From contig NZ_SMFZ01000001.1 in the NCBI RefSeq assembly GCF_004339565.1, forward strand, positions 1,364,001 to 1,428,000: 64,000 nucleotides of DNA, written 5' to 3'. Shown piece by piece: positions 19,590 to 27,594 of the stretch. The position numbers were made by a program, and so were the translations under genes. Source of the DNA: Pseudonocardia endophytica. Lineage in GTDB: Bacteria; Actinomycetota; Actinomycetes; Mycobacteriales; Pseudonocardiaceae. Below the pieces are notes generated by a model, which worked only from the letters and a program-made list of their open reading frames with translations, made no database searches and was not told the origin of the DNA. The first letter of the stretch is position 1. Each line of letters opens with the position of its first letter.

Positions 19590-19807
19590 CGGCCGTTCCG
19601 ACGGCCGCGGCGGCGAGGAGGTGCCCGCCGGTGACGGCCCGGAGCCGGACAAGGGACCCGGCGCCGGGCCGTCGGCGAGCGAGCCGACCGGAGGCTGCTC
19701 GCGCGGCTGCCCGGCCGCCGGGGCGATCACACGAGCCCCTGAGAGGCGGCGGACCAGGCATCCCCATCGTGGACCGGGTAGCCGTCGCGGCGCCGGGGGC
19801 GCGCCGG

Positions 19808-20641
19808 TCAGTGACCGGCGCCGTGGTCCCCGCGCTGCTCCGGGAGAACGATCACCGGGGCGGGCTGCACGATGGTCGTCGGCGGGGTGGCGTCGCGCTG
19901 CTGCTCGACCGCGTTGTTGTCCCGATCCTGCTCGTACGCCGCCACCGCGGTGTCGTACGCGGCGATCGCGTAGCCGAGCACCACCAGGTTGATCAGCGTG
20001 CCGACCAGGAACTGCACCGCCGGGTTGGACGCCGCGGCGTAGAACGCCGACCACAGCCGGTACAGCAGGTCACGCAGGTCGGCGACGTCCATCGTGTCCG
20101 GCTCGGACGTCGCGGGCACGGACAGCAGCGGCCTCGACACGGTCGTTGCCGCGCGGACCGGGCGCACGGAGAGCGGGACGCGCCCTCCGCCTGCTCCGGC
20201 AAGGCCGAATGCCGAGAAGTCGATCTGAGCCGCCATGTCGGCGAGTGCCGTGCGGGCCGCCTCGGCGGCGCGCTCGTACTCGGGCTGGGTGGACCGGATG
20301 CCCGCCGCGATGGCATTCACGGCGTCGACGTACCCGGCGGACATGGCAACGGCCTTCGGCGAGACCGCGGATGCGCTCATGGCGAGCACCTGTGGCACCA
20401 GGCCGGGCGGCACCACCCCCCGGGGTGCGACCGCCGCAGCGAGCTGCTGGACGGTCTGGTGCAGCGACGCGCGGGCCGGGGCCGTCGCCTGCTCGACCGC
20501 GGCCGCAGCAACCGCCCGGGCGGGCGCCGTGGCATCCGCGACCGCACGGTCGGCCGCCGCGCGAGCCGGGGCGGTCGCCCGCCGAATCGCCTCCCGGGCG
20601 TGTTCACCGGGATCGAACATCTGTTTCATGGCGACCATCAT
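19808..20641 (-). CDS. Hypothetical protein with ATAPAR repeats and one membrane span
   Basis: A 277-residue protein. The N-terminal third is alanine-rich and helical, with four spaced copies of an A-T-A-P-A-R word (RRATAPARAA, VADATAPARA, EQATAPARAS). One span, FLVGTLINLVVLGYAIAAY, lies near residue 215; a charged tail follows. ATG 20641 is chosen; an upstream TTG is possible. It is divergent from the prohead-protease gene, leaving about 125 bases that must hold both promoters, none clear. Family unknown. Confidence 0.55.
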   Translation of the reverse strand: MMVAMKQMFDPGEHAREAIRRATAPARAAADRAVADATAPARAVAAAAVEQATAPARASLHQTVQQLAAAVAPRGVVPPGLVPQVLAMSASAVSPKAVAMSAGYVDAVNAIAAGIRSTQPEYERAAEAARTALADMAAQIDFSAFGLAGAGGGRVPLSVRPVRAATTVSRPLLSVPATSEPDTMDVADLRDLLYRLWSAFYAAASNPAVQFLVGTLINLVVLGYAIAAYDTAVAAYEQDRDNNAVEQQRDATPPTTIVQPAPVIVLPEQRGDHGAGH

Positions 20642-20767
20642 CCCCCCGGCCACTGACAAGTTTCACCGCCCGGCGGACGGCGACGTAAGTCTGCAGGTCA
20701 GGGCACGCAGAGCGTGTCGCGGCGCGCCCACCACCACCCGGCGGCCGTCCGGCCCACGATGGACGCC

Positions 20768-21991
20768 ATGACCGGCACCAGGCCGCGCGGGCTGCAGGTC
20801 AAGGCCGCGCCCGCGACCCTCGAACCGCCGCCGACCCACGGTGCCCCACGCGGGCCCGTTCCCGGTGCCGCCGAGGTCGACCCGGACACCGGCGAGGTCA
20901 CCGCGCTCGTCGCCGTGACCGGCGTCCCGGACGAGGTCGGCGACGTCATCCTGCCTGGCGCGTTCCGGCGCACCCTGCGCGAACGCGACCCGCGTCTGTG
21001 CGTTGGACACGACTGGGCGCGCCTGGCCGGGCGGGTCGTCGAGTCCCGGGAGTTGATGCCCGGCGACTCGCGGCTGCCGCGCACCGCCCCGGACGGCACC
21101 CCGTGGCCGGAGAAGGCCGGAGCGCTGTGGATCAAGGCGCGGTACCTGCCCACCCGCGAGGGGCACGAACAGCGCGCGATCGCCCGCGCGTTCGGGCCGT
21201 CCATGGCCTACAGCATCGGGTACAAGGTCACCGACCGCGGAGCCAAGCACCGCAACGGGATCCGCTACATCTCCGACCTCGACCTGTTCGAGGTGTCGCC
21301 CGTGCTGCACGGCGCGAACCGGCTCGCGACCCAGCTCGACGTCAAGGCCGCGACCGCCATGCGGGAGACGAAATCGACGAACACGGCGCTGCGCGGCGCC
21401 GTCCCGACCGCCACCTGCGGCGGCTGCGGCCGCCCGGCCGCCGGAGGCGTCGGGCAGGTGCCGCCCGGCCGCGTCCTGCTCTGCCCGTCGTGCGTCGACC
21501 AGGTCGGCGAGCTGGCCGAGCACCTGGCCGCCGAGCGCGCCGAGCAGGACCCGGGCGCCGACGGCGCCGACGGCTGCGACGAGGGCCAGGACGACGGCGG
21601 GGCCGGGCTACCCGACTTCGGCGACATCGGCCTCGCCGACGAGCAGGACGACGAGCAGGACGACGAGCCGGACGACGAGCCGGACGACGACGAGCCCGCA
21701 GGCGCACTGCTGCACCGCCTCCGTTGCGGCCTGTGCGGCGGGCCCGCGGGCGGCCAGGTCGGCGGCATCGCCCCCGGCGAGGACGTGATCTGCCCGGCGT
21801 GCGTCGCCGCGATCGGCGACCTCGCCGACGAGCTGGCCGACGAGGGCGCCGACGACGAGGACCGGCAGCCGACCAGCATGGAGGAGTACCGGGCCGCCCT
21901 CGCCGAGCAGGTGAGCTACGAGATCCAGCCGGACGGCACGATCGCGGTCCGCCCGGCCGACCCGCAGACGGGGCGGGCGTGGCGGACGTGA
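20768..21991 (+). CDS. HK97-type prohead protease fused to two zinc-ribbon repeats
   Basis: This 407-residue protein starts with a Caudovirales prohead-protease domain (U35/HK97 gp4 family), residues about 30-195. All hallmark segments are visible: the catalytic His in LCVGHDWARL, Ser in MAYSIGYKV and the Glu-containing FEVSPVLHGAN. Phages use this enzyme to mature capsids. The C-terminal half is not phage-like: two similar cysteine modules, CGGCGRPAAGG...CPSC and CGLCGGPAGGQ...CPAC, are joined by an Asp/Glu-rich linker. No capsid, portal or terminase gene is in the element. ATG 20768 is preferred; in-frame starts at 20759 and GTG 20714 exist. Confidence 0.82.
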   Translation: MTGTRPRGLQVKAAPATLEPPPTHGAPRGPVPGAAEVDPDTGEVTALVAVTGVPDEVGDVILPGAFRRTLRERDPRLCVGHDWARLAGRVVESRELMPGDSRLPRTAPDGTPWPEKAGALWIKARYLPTREGHEQRAIARAFGPSMAYSIGYKVTDRGAKHRNGIRYISDLDLFEVSPVLHGANRLATQLDVKAATAMRETKSTNTALRGAVPTATCGGCGRPAAGGVGQVPPGRVLLCPSCVDQVGELAEHLAAERAEQDPGADGADGCDEGQDDGGAGLPDFGDIGLADEQDDEQDDEPDDEPDDDEPAGALLHRLRCGLCGGPAGGQVGGIAPGEDVICPACVAAIGDLADELADEGADDEDRQPTSMEEYRAALAEQVSYEIQPDGTIAVRPADPQTGRAWRT

Positions 21992-22001
21992 TCCGGCGCG
22001 T

Positions 22002-22805
22002 TCAGAGCGACGCGAGGCACGCACCCGGGCCCACGGGGCAGATCATCGCATCGTAGGGCGGGAGCTTGCTCTCGATCACGGGCCGATGCTCGTCCCACTT
22101 GTAGCTCAGCCACCGGGCGACGCAGAGGACCGTCACGCGGGTTGCTCCGGCCGCCTTCAAGGTGAGCGAGGCCGACTGCGCCTTGCCGCCCGACACCCAC
22201 GTGTCGTCGACCACAAGGACGTGCTTCCCGCGCACGACGGCGGCGAACTCCGGTGTCAGGGCGAAGATGTCGCGCCGGGGGTAGCGGTTGAAGTGGGCGA
22301 TGTTCTCTGTCGGGGCGAGCATCACCCGGTCGACGCTGCGACCGTGCTCGAACACGTGCCGTGCCAGCTCGACGACCGGATGATCCTTGCCCGGCCGCCT
22401 CTCGGAGGGCACGAACGTCATCACGTCCCACCAGCCGACCGCTGCGGCGATGCACGGCCCGTGGATCGCGGTGGCCGCGTTGATCATGAACTGCAGGAGA
22501 CCCGCCGACCACTCCGACGGCTGGACCGGCGACTTGTACCGCTGCACCATGTGCTGCGACTGGTGCTGCGGCGACATGTACCCGCGCACGTAGGTCAGCG
22601 GGATCACCAGGTCCGCGACGTCGTCGCCGAACTCGGAGCGCTGCCGGGAGCACTGTCCGCAGAGTTGCACGTGCTCGAAGCCCGTCGGACTGGTGCAGAC
22701 CGAGCACCGACCCGGGCCGCGGGCGGTGTTGGTGAAGCAGTCCCCGACCTGCGAGAACAGGTAAGCGCGCGCCTGACCCGCGAACTGCTGCAGGCTGCCC
22801 GTCAC
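22002..22805 (-). CDS. ComF-like phosphoribosyltransferase, partner of DprA-like protein
   Basis: In this 267-residue protein an N-terminal zinc site (CSVCTS and LCGQCSRQ, residues 34-53) is followed by a type I phosphoribosyltransferase domain. Its PRPP loop reads VLVVDDTWVSGGKAQSAS around residue 205, close to the ComF/PRT consensus VDDxxTTG. The ATG overlaps the stop of the DprA-like gene (ATGA), so the two are translated as a unit. ComF supports DNA uptake in competent bacteria, but here the protein is on a mobile element and its ligand is unknown. A nucleotide- or PRPP-dependent role next to a SLOG-fold protein is an inference. Confidence 0.85.
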   Translation of the reverse strand: MTGSLQQFAGQARAYLFSQVGDCFTNTARGPGRCSVCTSPTGFEHVQLCGQCSRQRSEFGDDVADLVIPLTYVRGYMSPQHQSQHMVQRYKSPVQPSEWSAGLLQFMINAATAIHGPCIAAAVGWWDVMTFVPSERRPGKDHPVVELARHVFEHGRSVDRVMLAPTENIAHFNRYPRRDIFALTPEFAAVVRGKHVLVVDDTWVSGGKAQSASLTLKAAGATRVTVLCVARWLSYKWDEHRPVIESKLPPYDAMICPVGPGACLASL

Positions 22806-23785
22806 CCGGCGGCGACCCGCAGTAGCGACAGCATGTCCGCCGGGCGCGCTGTGACCTGCTCGACGTAGGTCATGACCTCAGCGGTGCTCTTCGCGACGTA
22901 GACGCCGGGGCGGTCGGACAGCTCCTGCGCCCACTTGTTGACCTTGACGACCATGTCGGTGAGGATCACTGGCCGGGCGTGCGAGACCGCGCGGCGAGCC
23001 TGAATGCGGGCGCCGCTGTGTTCCCCGGCCTCGACGACGATGGTCGCCCGGCCGTAGCCGGACATGACCGTGTTGCGCATCGGGAAGGTCTGCTTCGTGG
23101 GCGGCGCGTCCGGCCAGAACTGCGACAGCAGCAGCCCCTCGGTAGCGATCTGATCCTGCAGCTCGCGGTTCTCCGCGGGGTAGTACTTCCGGATACCTGT
23201 GCCGATCACGGCGACCGTGCGCCCACCGGCCTCCAGCGCGGCGACATGAGCGGCCGTGTCGATCCCGGAGGCGAGCCCGCCCACGACCGTGATGCCGCGT
23301 TGGACCAGTCCGGCGGCAATCGAGCGCGCAGCCTCCAGCCCCTGCTGGGATGCCTTGCGGGACCCCACGACCGACACCGCGATCTCGTCCTGCAGCAGCT
23401 TCCCGCGGTGGAACAGCACCGGGGGGAGATCATGGATCTCGCGTAGCTGCGCCGGGTAGTCGTCGTCCAGGAAGGTCAGGAACCCCAGGTCACCCCAGCC
23501 TGCGATATCCGCGCGGGCGGTGGCGATCTCGGCTGCGTCGTCACCGCGGTCGAACAGGTTGGCAGGGTTCTGTTCGTTCCAAAACGCGAGGGCACTGGAC
23601 CGCGAGTCGACCTCGGCGACGATCTGCGGCCACTTCATGCCGTCGGGCCGGGCGCGCAGCAGCGCGACGAGCGCCGCGCGCTCGTCGTCGTTCCACCAGG
23701 CGCCCACGCTCGGCAGCGTAGGGCCGTCACCGGCTGCGGTCAGCACCCGTCTCTCCAGACCTGATCGAGCTAACGTATCGAACAC
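22802..23785 (-). CDS. DprA/Smf-like SLOG-fold protein of the element
   Basis: A 327-residue protein: about 120 N-terminal residues with a helical, DNA-binding look (WWNDDERAALVALLRARPDG, KWPQIVAEVDS), then a DprA-type Rossmann core: VSVVGSRKASQQGLEAAR, TVVGGLASGIDTAAHVAAL, FPMRNTVMSG and VVEAGEHSGARIQARRA. It differs from the host DprA: the VPG after the core is replaced by ARPVILTDMVV and no C-terminal winged helix is present. GTG 23785 fits a leaderless promoter. Coupled to the ComF-like gene, it makes a compact two-gene cassette that may be a phage-defence or DNA-sensing module. Confidence 0.87.
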   Translation of the reverse strand: MFDTLARSGLERRVLTAAGDGPTLPSVGAWWNDDERAALVALLRARPDGMKWPQIVAEVDSRSSALAFWNEQNPANLFDRGDDAAEIATARADIAGWGDLGFLTFLDDDYPAQLREIHDLPPVLFHRGKLLQDEIAVSVVGSRKASQQGLEAARSIAAGLVQRGITVVGGLASGIDTAAHVAALEAGGRTVAVIGTGIRKYYPAENRELQDQIATEGLLLSQFWPDAPPTKQTFPMRNTVMSGYGRATIVVEAGEHSGARIQARRAVSHARPVILTDMVVKVNKWAQELSDRPGVYVAKSTAEVMTYVEQVTARPADMLSLLRVAAG

Positions 23786-23821
23786 TTATTCGATTATGCG
23801 GCATGAGCTGCAAAAACTCCA
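23786..23821 (-). promoter_or_regulatory. Leaderless promoter of the DprA/PRTase cassette
   Basis: On the minus strand CATAAT (23798-23793) ends seven bases before GTG 23785, so transcription should start at or next to the start codon. TGGAGT (23821-23816) is a weak -35 at a 17-base spacing. The stretch is unusually AT-rich for this window. Confidence 0.55.
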
Positions 23822-23918
23822 CACCGGACCGACTAGAGTCGCCGACCGGTGGTCGGATTGTTAACTCGCCGGACCCGGACCATCGCACGTACCCCGCCCC
23901 GTCGGCGCGACGGAGCGC

Positions 23919-24617
23919 TCACACTCGCTCGGCCATTCGTGCTGCGTCCTGCCCGGCGAGAACCGCCTGCACGCTCGACGTCGACCAGGTCGAGCCGCCG
24001 CGTGCCGTCGGCACACCGTCGGCGGTCAGCCCGTCGGCGATCTCACGCAGCTTCCGGCCGTCCGCCCGCTCGCGCACGACGCGCGCCACTACGTCGTCGC
24101 CCAGCACCGACGGGCGGCCGAGCCGCACCCCGGCGGCCCGCTTCGCGGCCAGCCCTTCGCGGGTGCGCTGCCCGATCAGGCGCCGCTCGTACTGTGCCGC
24201 GGACGCGATGATGTTCGCTGTCATCTCCCCGGCCGGGGTGGACGTGTCGCCCAGGTCCAGCAGCACCAGGCGCCACCCGTTGCGCTGCGCGCGGTCCAGC
24301 AGCCCGGCGAAGTCGCGCACCGAGCGGGACACACGGTCGAGCTTCGCGGCGACCAGGACGTCCGCATCGCCGCGGTCCAGGCGGGCCAGCGCGTCCGCGA
24401 GCGCGGGACGGTTCAGCGTCGCGCCGGACAGACCGGCGTCGGTGACGATCTCCATCTCGAACCCCTGCCGGGCCGCCTCCGCCTGCAGGGCGGCGCGCTG
24501 CGCGTCCAGCCCGGCGCCGGAGTCCACCTGGTCGCCGGTGCTCACCCGGGTGTAGCCGAGCGCGCGGAGCGGGGCGTCAGCGGAACGGGCGCGGCGGGCC
24601 GAGCGCGGGGCGGTCAT
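23919..24617 (-). CDS. Small serine recombinase (resolvase/invertase family)
   Basis: A 232-residue protein with a resolvase catalytic domain: the nucleophilic Ser is in YTRVSTGDQ (about residue 26), with LNRPALADALARLDRGDADV, AKLDRVSRSVRDFAGLL and TREGLAAKRAAGVRLGRP following. A C-terminal helix-turn-helix (KLREIADGLTADGVPTARG) binds DNA. It is distinct from the large integrase at 34879. It may resolve multimers or invert DNA within the element; I found no paired crossover sites. Confidence 0.88.
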   Translation of the reverse strand: MTAPRSARRARSADAPLRALGYTRVSTGDQVDSGAGLDAQRAALQAEAARQGFEMEIVTDAGLSGATLNRPALADALARLDRGDADVLVAAKLDRVSRSVRDFAGLLDRAQRNGWRLVLLDLGDTSTPAGEMTANIIASAAQYERRLIGQRTREGLAAKRAAGVRLGRPSVLGDDVVARVVRERADGRKLREIADGLTADGVPTARGGSTWSTSSVQAVLAGQDAARMAERV

Positions 24618-24664
24618 ACCTGTAGATCGGCTCGTCGCGGTCGTCCGTTACGGGAAACGACCGT

Positions 24665-25138
24665 TTACCGTAACGTAGCCTTGATCATCCTCGCCGTCGA
24701 CCTGCCGATCTCCATGAGAACCACAGTCAGGAGCAACATCAGGGCGACAGCCGCGAGCCACACCGTGACGTCATAGACCGCCTCAGATAGCGGCTGAACG
24801 ATCACGGTCGCCGAGAAAAGCCCCACGAACAGCGTCGACGCGACCATGAGCCCCGTGCGCTGTCCCTGTCGCGGCGCAACGCTCGACAAGCCGCCGCGCA
24901 CCTTCCAGCGGGCAGCAACGCCCTCGAAAACAGCGGTCTCGACTTGCTGCATGACCCACAGCGGCCGATGGACAAAGGACAGCACATACAGCTCAGCAAC
25001 CAACTCGCGCCGACGCGGATCGCCCTTCGGGTAGCACAGGACGACGATCCGCAGCACGAGCCCGGGCGCGAGGCCGAATACCAGTAACACCATCAACAGC
25101 GTCGGCCAGGACACGACGGCCTCGAACAACTCCGCCAT
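24665..25138 (-). CDS. Three-span membrane protein paired with PadR regulator
   Basis: This 157-residue protein has one span near the start (TLLMVLLVFGLAPGLVLRIV), a cytoplasmic segment (CYPKGDPRRRELVAELYVLS) and two C-terminal spans. It starts on the PadR stop codon (TGATG). Membrane proteins coupled to PadR regulators are common in Gram-positives and often sense or export compounds; the ligand here is unknown. Confidence 0.65.
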   Translation of the reverse strand: MAELFEAVVSWPTLLMVLLVFGLAPGLVLRIVVLCYPKGDPRRRELVAELYVLSFVHRPLWVMQQVETAVFEGVAARWKVRGGLSSVAPRQGQRTGLMVASTLFVGLFSATVIVQPLSEAVYDVTVWLAAVALMLLLTVVLMEIGRSTARMIKATLR

Positions 25139-25449
25139 CACCACGCCCAACCCGGCGCGATCCCGCGGAACCGCGGGTCGTTCGCGGCGCGGCCGAGCAC
25201 GGCCCCCAGCTCGCGACGGCCGTCGTCGGTCAGCTCGTAGTAGCGGCGCGGCGGGCGGTCGCCGCCGGTGTCGGCGTCGCTCTCCCAGCCGTCGGCGAGC
25301 CAACCGGCCTTCCACAGCTTGGTGAGCAGCGGGTAGACCGCGCCGGACCGGTGTCCGGTCTCCTTCGTCAGCTCGTAGCCCCAGTGCCGGTCGTTCGGCC
25401 TGGCCATGATCGCCGCGGCGACGGCGACGAGGGCGCTCGTCATCCTCAC
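25138..25449 (-). CDS. PadR-family transcriptional regulator
   Basis: The 103 residues form one winged-helix domain: GYELTKETGHRSGAVYPLLTKLWKAGW (helices 2-3, given in parts), then the wing DRPPRRYYELTDDGRREL. PadR proteins are usually repressors of a neighbouring membrane or transport gene. It may start at GTG 25449 with a very short leader after TATAGT, or at ATG 25443. Direct repeats just upstream are the likely operator. Confidence 0.85.
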   Translation of the reverse strand: MRMTSALVAVAAAIMARPNDRHWGYELTKETGHRSGAVYPLLTKLWKAGWLADGWESDADTGGDRPPRRYYELTDDGRRELGAVLGRAANDPRFRGIAPGWAW

Positions 25450-25459
25450 GTGTCGAACT

Positions 25460-25492
25460 ATACATAGGGGCTAGCCCTACGCATACATAGGG
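25460..25492 (-). promoter_or_regulatory. Probable PadR operator
   Basis: Two direct copies of ATACATAGGG (25460-25469 and 25483-25492) flank the inverted repeat AGGGGCTAGCCCT. On the minus strand TATAGT, a -10 candidate, overlaps the first copy and ends seven bases before GTG 25449. Autoregulation by PadR is the simplest reading. Confidence 0.6.
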
Positions 25493-25771
25493 TCAGTCCG
25501 GTGTTGCGATCCCTTCCAACGATTCTGCCGCGCCCGTGAGATACGCCCGCTGCACGTCGTCCGCATCGAGCGCCCCAGATTCGACCGCGGCCAGCACAGC
25601 GCGCAGCGAGCGCGCCACCTCAGCCGGGTTCGCCGTCATGCCGTCCAACTCGCCCACCCCTCCGATCAACGCGCGCCCGTGCTTGCCGTCCTGTCTGACC
25701 GCCGACAACTCCTGCGAAGAAGTGAACAGGCTGCCCTGAGCCTCCAGAACCGCGCGAGGAACAGTCTCCAT
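25493..25771 (-). CDS. Small hypothetical protein
   Basis: A 92-residue frame from ATG 25771. The C-terminal half (AEVARSLRAVLAAVESGALD and DVQRAYLTGAAESLEGI) looks like a real helical domain, of a type I associate with short actinobacterial proteins of unknown role. The start overlaps that of the plus-strand gene at 25770, so one of the two starts may lie further in (for example MTANPAEVAR). Confidence 0.5.
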   Translation of the reverse strand: METVPRAVLEAQGSLFTSSQELSAVRQDGKHGRALIGGVGELDGMTANPAEVARSLRAVLAAVESGALDADDVQRAYLTGAAESLEGIATPD

Positions 25772-26009
25772 GTCCGAGCAGGACTCACGCTCGACGCTGC
25801 ACGTCGTGCTCGGCGGCATCATCGCCGCACTCATCAGCAGTGGGACCACGATCGCCGTGTCTGAAACCGCCAGTACCACCGCGCTCAGGCAGGCCGAGAT
25901 CAGCGCCGACGCGACCCGTGACGCCGCGCGGATCACCGGCGACGCCACCGTCCGTGCCGCCGAGATCGCCGCGCGGGCTGCTCGCGGTGATCAGATGAGT
26001 CACCGCTAG
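25770..26009 (+). CDS. Small single-span membrane protein
   Basis: The 79-residue product has a hydrophobic stretch VVLGGIIAALISSGTTIAV followed by a regular helical tail rich in A-x-x-A-A. GAGGAA lies about eight bases before ATG 25770. It shares its CATG start with the opposite-strand frame, so both cannot be efficiently started there. Unknown family. Confidence 0.45.
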   Translation: MSEQDSRSTLHVVLGGIIAALISSGTTIAVSETASTTALRQAEISADATRDAARITGDATVRAAEIAARAARGDQMSHR

Positions 26010-26012
26010 CTT

Positions 26013-26228
26013 CTACGCGTCCGAGCGGCCGCGCATCAGCCACCCCGGCCGGGTGTGCGGGCCGTCCACGCCCGCGATCGGCGGCGGCACCTCGCCAGGC
26101 GGGTCCGCCGCCGACCACGGCGACGACCCGTCCGCCGACTCCACGCGGCCGCGCACCGGCTCGCCCCACGCGTGCGGTGCCGACGGCACGGTCGGGTCCG
26201 GGATCGCGCTGCTGCGCTCACTGCTCAT
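26013..26228 (-). CDS. Small Pro/Ser-rich hypothetical protein
   Basis: A 71-residue frame from ATG 26228, with SSERSSAIPDPTVPSAPHAW near the start and PHTRPGWLMRGRSDA at the end. No motif is recognised. It is kept because the frame is protein-like and there is no better gene here. The 247 bases from 26229 to 26475 hold nothing else I can support. Confidence 0.4.
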   Translation of the reverse strand: MSSERSSAIPDPTVPSAPHAWGEPVRGRVESADGSSPWSAADPPGEVPPPIAGVDGPHTRPGWLMRGRSDA

Positions 26229-26475
26229 GTCGACCAGCGTGCCCGCCCGCCGGGCACGCGGCGCGGAGGCGCACGGCGGGCGGGAGCACGCGGCCCGACG
26301 GTCCTGCAGCGGCCGGCTACTCGCGTAGCCGTCCGGCGGACGGCGACCCGAGTCGGCGCCCGTCGTCATCGAACCCGCCGTTCACACCTGCGAAGCGTTC
26401 CCCCAAACCGGCCACCGGCGAGACCGCCGCGTTCCTACCGTCTGCCCCACTCGCACAGCAGACAGGGGCTCACCA

Positions 26476-27045
26476 ATGATGCGCCGGATCCTCACGGCCG
26501 CGGTCACCGCGGCCCTCGCCGCCGGACCGACGTTCCTCGCACAGGACGAGGCGTTCCCGTTCCCGCCGACCGGCGACAACCCGCCCGCGGGCACCGTCGG
26601 CCACTGGGAGCAGAACGCCTACAACAGCTACATCCAGCTCGTCGGGATCAGCGTCAACCAGCTCAACCCCGACTACATCGCGAAGTGCGGCGTCGACTCC
26701 CCAGGGCAGAAGTGCACCATCTCCCGCACCGACACGCTCACCCGCCAGATCTCCGCCGAGTTCGGCGCCAGCTCCGACTCCGTCTCCGCCGCGATCGGGA
26801 TCAGCGCCTCCCAGTCGGTCGCGATCCAGACCGGCTGCCAGTCGCCGGAGATGCAGCCGTCGCAGGAGTACATCGCGTTCCCCACCGAGACCCGCTACTT
26901 CTACCGCGTCGTCACCGACACAGCCGCCTACACCACCGACTACGGCGAGATGATCCCCTCCGGCGACCCGCCGGACGTCAGCCCGGTCGCCGTCACAGCC
27001 GCCTACGACAAGGGCTTCCGGTGCCGCGTCCAGCAGCAGCCCTGA
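26476..27045 (+). CDS. Secreted protein with four cysteines, unknown
   Basis: The protein has 189 residues. A Sec signal (RRILTAAVTAALAAGPTFLA) precedes a mature domain with four cysteines (KCGVDS, QKCTIS, TGCQSP, FRCRVQ), suitable for two disulfides. Ser/Thr-rich stretches such as SVSAAIGISASQSVAIQ suggest an all-beta fold. It precedes a predicted lipoprotein gene in the same direction, so both are probably surface cargo of the element. Confidence 0.65.
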   Translation: MMRRILTAAVTAALAAGPTFLAQDEAFPFPPTGDNPPAGTVGHWEQNAYNSYIQLVGISVNQLNPDYIAKCGVDSPGQKCTISRTDTLTRQISAEFGASSDSVSAAIGISASQSVAIQTGCQSPEMQPSQEYIAFPTETRYFYRVVTDTAAYTTDYGEMIPSGDPPDVSPVAVTAAYDKGFRCRVQQQP

Positions 27046-27136
27046 ACAGCCACGGTCGACACCGCAGGCCGATAGACTCCGCCGCGGCGCCAGCACCGGG
27101 GCTGGCGGCACACGCAGCGACGACGTCGGGGGACAC

Positions 27137-27589
27137 ATGAGCGGGATCCGCGGGGTGCGACGGACGACCGCCGCCGCGGTGATCGCGCTCGTGGCGGCCG
27201 CAGCCACCGCCTGCGGCGGCGACGAGCCTCCCCCGCGGACCCTGACGACCACCGACTTCCTCGGCCAGCCCGTCGCCCAGGTGTACGCGCAGATGGGCTA
27301 CGTCCCGGGCGGGCCGCTGCCGTCCGGGTTCGGCATCACCACCTACGAGATGGGCCCCGCGATCACGAAGAAACCGGCGCTCGACGGGCCCGGGAACTCC
27401 GACATCGCATGGCTCACCGTCGCCGCCTGCTACTCGGACACCCCGAAGAGTCAGCTCACGCTCGGCGTCATCCCGATGTCGGACTCCACCCCACAGATCG
27501 TGTCGACCGCGAAGGCCCGCGGATACGACCGCTACGTGCGCGAGTGCCCCGGCACCGGCACGACGTTCACGCTGCCGCCCGCCGAGTAG
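27137..27589 (+). CDS. Predicted lipoprotein, unknown function
   Basis: A 150-residue protein with signal and lipobox (AAAVIALVAAAATACGGDE). The mature part contains GQPVAQVYAQMGYVPGG, which resembles a short PASTA-like segment, and two cysteines that could pair (AACYSD, RECPGTG). It lies 91 bases after the secreted protein. No enzyme motif is visible. Confidence 0.6.
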   Translation: MSGIRGVRRTTAAAVIALVAAAATACGGDEPPPRTLTTTDFLGQPVAQVYAQMGYVPGGPLPSGFGITTYEMGPAITKKPALDGPGNSDIAWLTVAACYSDTPKSQLTLGVIPMSDSTPQIVSTAKARGYDRYVRECPGTGTTFTLPPAE

Positions 27590-27594
27590 CCGGT

